This document shows positions 1-5,210 of a stretch of DNA of 5,210 bases, one piece after another. The stretch comes from CAUZFZ01 sp963579025. GTDB lineage: Bacteria > Planctomycetota > Planctomycetia > Planctomycetales > Planctomycetaceae. The notes beneath the pieces are model-generated. The model was not told where the DNA came from. It was given only the letters and a program-made list of their open reading frames with translations, and did not search any database. Positions within the stretch are counted from its first letter, which is position 1; each line of letters begins with the position of its first letter. A program made the position numbers and the translations under genes. The stretch lies in assembly GCA_963579025.1 (NCBI GenBank), contig CAUZFZ010000313.1, positions 1 through 5,210 of the forward strand, written 5' to 3'.

Positions 1-3000
1 ATTTCCGTTCAGAAATCAGGATCGCAAAGGACGCCGCTTTCTCCAAGACCACTTCAACTCACGGCAAAAGCCGAAGAACTCCAACTCACAACTCCCACGT
101 GTTGTCGCCTCAGAGAGATCACACCCATCCTTGATGCTAACGAGATGCTCGCCTTGCTTGATCGAATCAAACCAGTGCATGAGCGTCAGCCGGAATATCT
201 GCTGGGTCTGCGAGGGTGGAAGCAGCACGTAACGCGGGCACTGCGAAATCTGGGACGCACTGAAGACTATGTGAAATTTCAACGGGAGATCGCGGAATCC
301 GGAGCGGGGGATCTGGCAGCGCAGGTCAGATACACCAACGATCTGGCGATTGTCGGCGAATTCGATGCAGCGTATGCCTGGTTCGATCGCCAGTTTGCCA
401 TGGATGTCGAGCGGATTAACTCGGAGTACGATCGGCTGTTCACGGCGTATTATGATCTGCTCAACCGCGAAGGTCGTTATGCCGAACTGGTTCCGCTGAC
501 GGTTCGATGGCTGACAAGGCGCCCGGACAGCAGTGACGCATGCCAGCGGCATCTCGGTGCGCTGATCTATGCCGACCGAACGGCCGACGCCGACGCGCAA
601 TGTCTGGCATGGCTCACTGCCGGCCGCGACGCGGACAAGCTCGACGACGCGACCAGACAGCGTCTTTTCGCAGCCGCGCAATATGCCACGGGATACGTTT
701 ACGGCAGTCACTATCACGTCATGGATCCCAAGTGGCTCAAACCGCTGGATGAAACCGCTCGCTTCTTCGTGCGGCATGAACACAACTTTGACGTCGCGCA
801 GAGCATTATTGGCAATCACCTCTTCAGCGATTCACACGAAGCAGACGGTCTCCGCAACTGGCTATTCGGAATCCTGCTGGAAGAAGCCGCCACGCTCGAA
901 CAGAGTCGCCTGAGTTCGCTGGTGCAGTGGTGTCTGAACGGCCCGACTCCGGAAGCGACTGACGCCGGATGGAAGACCATCGCTGATGCCCTCCTGGCTC
1001 GCTGGGAGGAGATCGATAAGTTTGACGTTCGTAGTCCACTGGGCAACACACTGCTGTCAATCTACGGCAGCCGGTTTGCAGACCAACAGATGCCGTTCAT
1101 GAGGACTCGAATTAAGCGAGCTCCTGATGAACGCATTGCCGGACTACAGCTGCGTCTGTTCAACCTGCTTCTGCAGCAGTCGTGGCAGGACGAACTCGAA
1201 GCGGAAGCGTTTACACTGCTGCCACTGATTTCTTCGGATAAGAACACTGACGTCCGATTTGGTGCCCTGGTCGAAGCTTTGCATCGACTGGTCGATCGCG
1301 TGCTGGTCGCTCGACAGGATGCAGCGAAGTCTGCCTTGCAGGACAAAGAACACCCTGAAGAACTGACCCGACATGAATTGGCACAGAAGTACCGTGAATT
1401 CCTGGTGACTGCTCGTGAGGGCGTTGCAGCACGATTGGCAACCGAGACGAAGCGACTGCGTGCGATCGGAGCTCCTGATGGTCCAGACAAAGAAAAGTCC
1501 GGTCCGCATGTAAACAACTCCCTTGCGGACTGGTTGCAGCTTGAACGCATGACGCTCGATGTGCAGCTCGCGCGAAACTTCGAGCAGGTCAGGGCTGAGT
1601 GCTGGGCATGGCTGGGTGAAGCTCCGCCTGTTGTGGGAAAAGCCGGCGAGGACGAAGACCGCATAAATGAGGGTGCCGGTGCCGACGGTAGCGCGACAGA
1701 ATTCCCATTGTTTGATGCCGCTCTGCGACAGCGAGCCTTTGCGATTGTTTCGAATCTCGCGGTGCGCAAATCGACTAAGCCGGAGTCACGGAAACGGCTG
1801 ATTGATTACGTGCAAATTGGTGTCGATCGGAATGGCGAGGGCTCGTCTGCCTGGAAGGCGATCAAGTACCAGATGCTCGTTGCCCTGGATGAACCTCAAC
1901 AGCTTGAGCGCGATCTGCGCGAGTGGATTCGCACTGATGAGTATGCCACTCCCTGGCGCCGGTCGCTGGCGAAGCTCGTCGCCGAACAGGGTGAAATCGA
2001 TGAGGCTATTGGACTCTACGAGACCATTGAACGCGATTCGCAACTGTCTCCATCCGACTATGCAGTGCTGTCCGACTGGTACCTGGTGGTGGATCGTCGG
2101 GATCGCTACAAGCGGTCGAAGATCGAAGCGTTCAAAGTCTGGCAGGAATACCAGATCAGTGGCTGGATCAACCAACAGCTCAATCCGTGGCAACGCACCG
2201 ATCAGACGTTGCCGAGTGAACTCGACGAAAACGTTCTGTTCGCGTTTCAGGCGCTGTTCGAAAAGAGCAATAACCCCGGCGGATATCTGTCCCAATTGCG
2301 GCAGTTCTACACGGCATGCCGAGACTTTCGGCTGTTGAACATGTTGGCCGATTCGGTTGTCGGCCGGACTCCGCAACAGGTCTACAGCTTCCTGAACTCG
2401 CTGCGCACCACCGTGCTCGAGGAGGTTCGCGACGAATCCACTGCTGATGAGATTCTGGGGCAGGTCAACAAACTACGGGACACGCTTGAGCAACCCGGCC
2501 GCGACGTCACCGTGATCGATCTGCGGGCACTGGATCTGCTGGAAGCCATGATTGAACGACGGGCGTCGGAAGTACTCAACCAGCCGGGACCACATGTGGA
2601 TGCTGCGGTCGCCGCGCTGCAACGGGCCTTCGAACGCGACTGGGCCGCCGGTGAACCGCGTCAGATGGCAGAACTGCTTAAGAACCTGGGTCGCATTACT
2701 CAGCAGAAACTGGCGGACGAACAACTGCGTGAGTTCAAAGCCCTCTACGCGACTGCTGATCCAGGCACCGACGATCGGCTATGGATCGGTTGGTATTATG
2801 GCGACAGCCAGTACTCGTCGTATGGACTGCGCGATCCTGGACTGGCTCTGGTCGAGAGTGCGATGCGCGAGTACGAAGCCACGCATCCGGATGGCTGGCC
2901 GACTCATGCCAACGTCGTCTTTAGTGGTTACGTCACCATGCTGACCGGTATTGGCCGCCATACGACCGCCGAACGCTACATTAATCGCCACCTGGAAAAC

Positions 3001-4929
3001 CCACTGAATGAATCGCAGATCTACTGGCTGACTCAGCGAATGGATGACGTCTATATCATCGCTCTTTCACACAATGGCCAGGTGTCTCTGGGCAGTGGCG
3101 AGACCCTGTATAAAACTCTGCTTAAACGGCTGTTGAAGGCGACTGATACTGATAACCCGAACCATCGTTATCAGACATTGCAGAAGATTCTGTCCACCTT
3201 CACTGCGGCGAAGAACAGGTCCATTGACTACAAGGATGACCTTCGCAAGTACGCCTTCGAACAACTCCCACCAATCCTGGAACGACAGACCAGCAACTAT
3301 CGCTCCATCGTGGATCGAACGGCCCACCGTGTCAAAGACCTGATCGACACACGCACGGCTCTGGAATTTCTGATTACTCGGTTCGAGAATTATCCGAAAC
3401 GACTGCGGAATTCGTGGGAACATCCGTGGCAGCAGTTCGGCTGGCGAATGTCCGACTGGCGTCGACTGGTTGGCGATTCACTCGGAGATCTGGAACCGCG
3501 GCTGCTGAAGATCGTGCTGGCTGAACTTCGCCGCGACCTGCGAACTCGTAATCAGCGTAGCCGGTACATGTACCACGACGACTACGGTTACTTCTGGCAC
3601 GAGAAACGTGCGGACTTCGCACGCGTCGCTGAGGAAGTCTATGCCGAAGTGAAACACTCACGCAGGTATGTGGAGTACATCGCGCAATACATTTATCACG
3701 GTCTGGCCAGTAATTCCCGAGCACACAAAGTCCACTCCGACCGCGCGATTGAAATGATGCTGATTGCGCATGGGCAGCATCTTCTGGAAGAAAGCGGGCA
3801 GGCAACTCTCTGCCAGTGGCTGCACCGGCACGACCGTTATGCCGAATCGATCCCGATTCTGGAACCGATGGTCGAACGGCGACCCGACACAATGGACTAT
3901 CGTTGCCGATTGATTACTGCCTATCACCACACGCAGCGGTTCGAGCAGCGTGACGATCTGCTGGTGGCGACGAATGAGCACTTCCGTCAGGGCGGTCGCT
4001 GGATGGAACATAACGTCGCTCAACTCGCGAACTGCACGCGCCTGATAGGGTTGTACGAGCAGGCAATTGACCTGTATGGCGAAGTGATTCCGTTGCATCA
4101 GCGAACGGCTCCGAACCGTGGCATCGGTAACGACACATTGTCGAGCTATTACCGACATCTGGCCGATGCGCACTCGCATCTGGGTCACACCAAAGAAGCG
4201 GTGGATGCAGCCTCCGGATCCGTGATCAGTTGGGGTCCGCGTTACGAACGTCGGGCCGCAGCGATCGCGAAATTGCGGGAGGTGTTGTCATCCGCAAAGG
4301 ACCTGGACGCTTATGTCGCTTTCCTGGACGAGCAGCTTGAAGAAACCGGTCAGACCAGCCCGCTACTCCGAAAGACGATCGGCGCCGTTTATGTCGAGAA
4401 GGGCGAACATCAGAAATCCATCCCGCAGCTCAGACTGTCCCTCGAGCTGCAACCCGGCGACATGCAGACGCATAAGGAACTGCTCAAAGCCTACGACGCG
4501 CTCGAAGATGCGCAGGGTGCCATTGATACGGTCCTCGCCCAGCTCGACCTGGACCGTCACAACCTTGCTCTATACACAGACCTGGCCAACCGCATGTCAT
4601 CCGACATGCAACTGGCGGAACGAGCGGCCACGACGATCGTCGAATCCGCCCCCAGCGAATCGGAGCATCACGCGGCTCTGGCCGTCCACCGCGAATCCCA
4701 GCAGCGCTGGTCCGCGGCCATCGAGCATTGGAAACACGCCGCCCGCCTGCGTGCCCTGGAACCCACCAACCTGCTGAAGCTTGCTGAAGCTCAGATCAAG
4801 GGCAAGCAGCCCGCGGCAGCCCGCAAGACGCTGGACAACGTCACCGACCGACCCTGGCCATCACGCTTCGACAATGACATTCGCCGTGGTGTCGAACGCC
4901 TGCAGAAGCTACTGCAGCAATCGCCGTGA
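1..4929 (+). CDS. Giant tetratricopeptide-repeat (TPR) protein, 5'-partial, function unknown
   Basis: The frame is open from base 1 to the TGA at 4927-4929. The first in-frame ATG is at 145 (residue 1 below), and no GTG, TTG or CTG precedes it. That ATG has no Shine-Dalgarno at normal spacing (the nearest purine run, GAGAGA, is about 26 bases upstream) and opens directly into a helix, so I treat the gene as running in from the left edge. TPR-like hairpins are visible at residues 22-55, 57-88, 92-127, 128-160, 600-632, 634-667, 1216-1249, 1250-1284, 1331-1365, 1405-1438, 1440-1473, 1505-1540 and 1541-1573. A Gly/Asp/Glu-rich linker lies at 491-519 and a highly charged helical stretch at about 390-450. 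No transmembrane segment, enzyme motif or signal peptide is seen, but the true N-terminus is absent. TPR superhelices usually bind peptides or scaffold complexes; a scaffold role here is inference. Codon bias towards G/C at position 3 is weaker over bases 1-144 (about 44%) than just downstream (about 54%), so a frameshift or poor sequence near the left edge is possible. Confidence 0.9.
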   Translation: MSVQKSGSQRTPLSPRPLQLTAKAEELQLTTPTCCRLREITPILDANEMLALLDRIKPVHERQPEYLLGLRGWKQHVTRALRNLGRTEDYVKFQREIAESGAGDLAAQVRYTNDLAIVGEFDAAYAWFDRQFAMDVERINSEYDRLFTAYYDLLNREGRYAELVPLTVRWLTRRPDSSDACQRHLGALIYADRTADADAQCLAWLTAGRDADKLDDATRQRLFAAAQYATGYVYGSHYHVMDPKWLKPLDETARFFVRHEHNFDVAQSIIGNHLFSDSHEADGLRNWLFGILLEEAATLEQSRLSSLVQWCLNGPTPEATDAGWKTIADALLARWEEIDKFDVRSPLGNTLLSIYGSRFADQQMPFMRTRIKRAPDERIAGLQLRLFNLLLQQSWQDELEAEAFTLLPLISSDKNTDVRFGALVEALHRLVDRVLVARQDAAKSALQDKEHPEELTRHELAQKYREFLVTAREGVAARLATETKRLRAIGAPDGPDKEKSGPHVNNSLADWLQLERMTLDVQLARNFEQVRAECWAWLGEAPPVVGKAGEDEDRINEGAGADGSATEFPLFDAALRQRAFAIVSNLAVRKSTKPESRKRLIDYVQIGVDRNGEGSSAWKAIKYQMLVALDEPQQLERDLREWIRTDEYATPWRRSLAKLVAEQGEIDEAIGLYETIERDSQLSPSDYAVLSDWYLVVDRRDRYKRSKIEAFKVWQEYQISGWINQQLNPWQRTDQTLPSELDENVLFAFQALFEKSNNPGGYLSQLRQFYTACRDFRLLNMLADSVVGRTPQQVYSFLNSLRTTVLEEVRDESTADEILGQVNKLRDTLEQPGRDVTVIDLRALDLLEAMIERRASEVLNQPGPHVDAAVAALQRAFERDWAAGEPRQMAELLKNLGRITQQKLADEQLREFKALYATADPGTDDRLWIGWYYGDSQYSSYGLRDPGLALVESAMREYEATHPDGWPTHANVVFSGYVTMLTGIGRHTTAERYINRHLENPLNESQIYWLTQRMDDVYIIALSHNGQVSLGSGETLYKTLLKRLLKATDTDNPNHRYQTLQKILSTFTAAKNRSIDYKDDLRKYAFEQLPPILERQTSNYRSIVDRTAHRVKDLIDTRTALEFLITRFENYPKRLRNSWEHPWQQFGWRMSDWRRLVGDSLGDLEPRLLKIVLAELRRDLRTRNQRSRYMYHDDYGYFWHEKRADFARVAEEVYAEVKHSRRYVEYIAQYIYHGLASNSRAHKVHSDRAIEMMLIAHGQHLLEESGQATLCQWLHRHDRYAESIPILEPMVERRPDTMDYRCRLITAYHHTQRFEQRDDLLVATNEHFRQGGRWMEHNVAQLANCTRLIGLYEQAIDLYGEVIPLHQRTAPNRGIGNDTLSSYYRHLADAHSHLGHTKEAVDAASGSVISWGPRYERRAAAIAKLREVLSSAKDLDAYVAFLDEQLEETGQTSPLLRKTIGAVYVEKGEHQKSIPQLRLSLELQPGDMQTHKELLKAYDALEDAQGAIDTVLAQLDLDRHNLALYTDLANRMSSDMQLAERAATTIVESAPSESEHHAALAVHRESQQRWSAAIEHWKHAARLRALEPTNLLKLAEAQIKGKQPAAARKTLDNVTDRPWPSRFDNDIRRGVERLQKLLQQSP
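208..624 (+). repeat. N-terminal TPR array (protein repeats)
   Basis: Residues 22-160, counted from the ATG at 145, form about four consecutive helix-turn-helix units of roughly 34 residues. The usual TPR spacing is visible: a W/L-rich helix A, a G-[RE]-x-[DE]-A-type turn and an amphipathic helix B. Examples of turns are LGRTEDYVKF (36-45), VGEFDAAYAWF (70-80) and EGRYAELVPL (109-118). The third unit, ending in RRPD (125-128), has a close partner near residue 1230. This describes internal structure of the large gene and is not a separate gene. Unit boundaries were set by eye and may be off by a few residues. Confidence 0.65.
1615..1701 (+). other. Acidic Gly-rich interdomain linker in the TPR protein
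   Basis: Residues 491-519 are rich in Gly, Ala, Asp and Glu and poor in large hydrophobics (for example GKAGEDEDRINEGAGADG). This breaks the otherwise continuous helical pattern. It is preceded by a charged stretch from about residue 390 (many K, E, R and D) that could be an extended or coiled helix. I infer a flexible hinge between an N-terminal superhelix (about residues 1-490) and the central and C-terminal part. No protease site or binding motif is recognised in it. Confidence 0.5.
1942..2145 (+). repeat. Central TPR pair (protein repeats)
   Basis: Residues 600-667 hold two adjacent hairpins. The first is a textbook TPR: WRRSLAKLVAEQGEIDEAIG (604-623) followed by LYETIERDSQLSP, with the Gly at 616 and Ala at 621 in the canonical positions 8 and 20-like spacing. 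The second begins at about SDYAVLSDWYLV (637-648) and is more diverged, with DRRDRYKRSKIEAF in place of the usual turn and helix B. Residues from about 670 to 1210 remain mainly helical but fit the TPR consensus poorly. Confidence 0.55.
3790..4863 (+). repeat. C-terminal TPR array (protein repeats)
   Basis: Residues 1216-1573 contain the best TPR matches in the protein. Units begin near 1216 (turn HDRYAESIPILEPM), 1250, 1286 (turn LIGLYEQAIDLYGEV), 1331 (SYYRHLADAHSHLGHTKEAV), 1405 (LRKTIGAVYVEKGEHQKSI, then SLELQPGD), 1440 (turn LEDAQGAIDTVLAQ), 1505 (turn QQRWSAAIEHWKHAARL, then LEP) and 1541 (LLKLAEAQIKGKQPAAARKT). The small-residue positions and the Pro after helix B match the family. The array runs to within about 20 residues of the stop, so no extra C-terminal domain follows it. 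Confidence 0.7.
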
Positions 4930-5106
4930 TCTCCGTACTGCATCGCGGCTGACTGTTTCCGTGGCGCGGGGCTTCCAGCCGCCGCGGTGAGAGGTTGCTG
5001 CGGCCGCGCAGTTCTGGAAGGTCGCGGAATTGGTGTCGAGTTGAACGAAGACTTCGTCGAGAAGGACCGCGTCGCGTAGTGCTGCGTCCACGTTGAATAC
5101 CGGGGT
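4909..5106 (-). CDS. C-terminal fragment of a convergent hypothetical protein (5' end lost in the low-quality tail)
   Basis: This minus-strand frame ends at a TAG (complement of 4909-4911). About 65 sense codons can be read back to about 5106, where it enters the poly-G/poly-C tract, so its start is not recoverable. The first 40 residues look like genuine protein (PVFNVDAALRDAVLLDEVFV, then QLDTNSATFQ). About three quarters of codons up to the GGWKPRAT segment end in G or C, and second positions are rich in A and T, as expected of coding sequence in this G+C range. The other two minus frames here give Arg/Ser/Pro-rich products typical of shadows. The last 27 or so residues (from SHRGGWKPRAT) are Arg-rich and overlie a hairpin, so they may be read-through into a repeat. 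Its 3' end overlaps the TPR gene's end by 21 bases, tail to tail. No family is recognised. Confidence 0.4.
   Translation of the reverse strand, partial: TPVFNVDAALRDAVLLDEVFVQLDTNSATFQNCAAAATSHRGGWKPRATETVSRDAVRRSRRLLQ
4959..4987. repeat. GC-rich imperfect inverted repeat 30 bases past the TPR gene stop
   Basis: CCGTGGCG (4959-4966) pairs with CGCCGCGG (4980-4987) over 8 positions, with one G-U pair and a 13-base loop containing GGGGCTTCC. It lies just downstream of the TPR gene stop and inside the 3' end of the proposed convergent reading frame. No T-tract follows on either strand, so it is not a classical rho-independent terminator. It could act as an RNA 3'-end stabiliser for the TPR transcript, or be a copy of a dispersed REP-like intergenic repeat. 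Sequences of the GGCTGGAAGCC type are, to my recollection, common between genes in planctomycetes. A single copy in this window cannot establish that. Confidence 0.3.
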
Positions 5107-5210
5107 GGGGGGGGGGGGGGGGGGGGGCCCCCCCCCAGGAACGGAGGGGGGGGGGGGGGGCGCACCGCCCCCCCCCCCCCCACCCACAAACAAAAAAAAA
5201 CAACCAAACA
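5107..5210. other. Low-complexity homopolymer tail, probable sequencing or assembly artefact
   Basis: The tract holds 21 consecutive G (5107-5127), 9 C (5128-5136), a short mixed segment, 15 G (5146-5160), a short mixed segment, 14 C (5168-5181), and then a tail of only A and C to the end, including 9 A (5192-5200). The base composition breaks abruptly from the preceding coding-like DNA. Homopolymer G and mirrored C runs at a contig end are typical of no-signal or low-quality read ends carried into an assembly. The Pro- and Gly-rich translations across it should not be annotated as proteins. Confidence 0.8.

Noticed and set aside
145..147. ATG at 145 as the true start of the TPR protein
   Set aside because: There is no Shine-Dalgarno at proper spacing, the frame is open to the window edge, and the Met falls at the start of a helix with no leader. 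It remains possible, so residue numbering is given from it.
16..819. 267-residue open frame on the - strand
   Set aside because: It lies wholly antisense to the TPR-encoding frame, and its translation lacks recognisable domains. The plus frame has clear TPR periodicity. Long antisense frames are expected opposite a gene of this base composition.
1062..2376. Minus-strand open frames at 1062-1769 (235 residues) and 1786-2376 (196 residues)
   Set aside because: Both are opposite the TPR gene. The first is Ser/Arg/Cys-rich in the manner of a shadow. The second looks more natural but has no recognisable motif, and the sense frame is continuous through the region.
3374..4188. Overlapping minus-strand frames at 3374-3892 and 3658-4188
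   Set aside because: They overlap each other in different frames and lie opposite the strongest TPR region, and they show no domain signature.
4998..5011. CTGCG/CGCAG hairpin with a 4-base loop as a terminator
   Set aside because: The stem is only 5 bp, no T-tract is present on either strand, and it lies within the likely convergent coding sequence. It is probably coincidental.
5045..5057. Palindrome ACGAAG-A-CTTCGT as an operator site
   Set aside because: The arms are separated by one base, it falls within the probable convergent coding sequence (encoding DEVFV), and no promoter is nearby.
5107..5160. G-quadruplex-forming regulatory tract
   Set aside because: The uninterrupted G runs could in principle form quadruplexes, but their place at a contig end beside other homopolymers makes artefact the better explanation.
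4791..5207. Proline/glycine-rich proteins on the - strand reading through the homopolymer tail
   Set aside because: The Pro and Gly runs are translations of the poly-G/poly-C artefact. Only the part of one frame below about 5106 has coding character.

Overview
The window is dominated by one very large open reading frame on the + strand. It is open from base 1 to a TGA at 4927-4929, giving at least 1594 residues from the first in-frame ATG, or about 1642 if the frame continues in from the left edge. The predicted protein is almost wholly helical and built of tetratricopeptide-like (TPR) hairpins. The clearest units are at the N-terminal end, near residue 600, and in the last 380 residues. No catalytic domain, membrane segment or signal peptide is visible. 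I do not recognise a specific named family, so the protein is best described as a giant TPR scaffold of unknown function whose N-terminus is probably missing.

Bases 4909-5106 on the - strand carry a second reading frame with coding-like codon statistics. It is probably the C-terminal end of a convergent gene whose last codons overlap the end of the TPR gene by 21 bases. A GC-rich imperfect hairpin (4959-4987) lies between the two stop codons' neighbourhoods, just past the TPR stop.

From about 5107 to the end the DNA becomes extreme low-complexity sequence: runs of 21 G, 9 C, 15 G and 14 C, then an A/C-only tail. This looks like a sequencing or assembly artefact at a contig end, not biology.

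The organism is a bacterium of moderately high G+C (high fifties per cent, judged by eye). A giant, otherwise domainless TPR protein, and a convergent frame with a GGWKPRA-type tail beside a GC-rich short inverted repeat, suggest Planctomycetota. That assignment is inference from general familiarity and has not been tested by a search.

I see no RNA gene, CRISPR array, transposase, promoter or convincing rho-independent terminator. The points most worth a second look are internal repeats inside the giant protein: a TPR hairpin copy 1120 residues apart and recurrent Tyr/His-rich patches. I found no evidence of a multi-gene system in this window.
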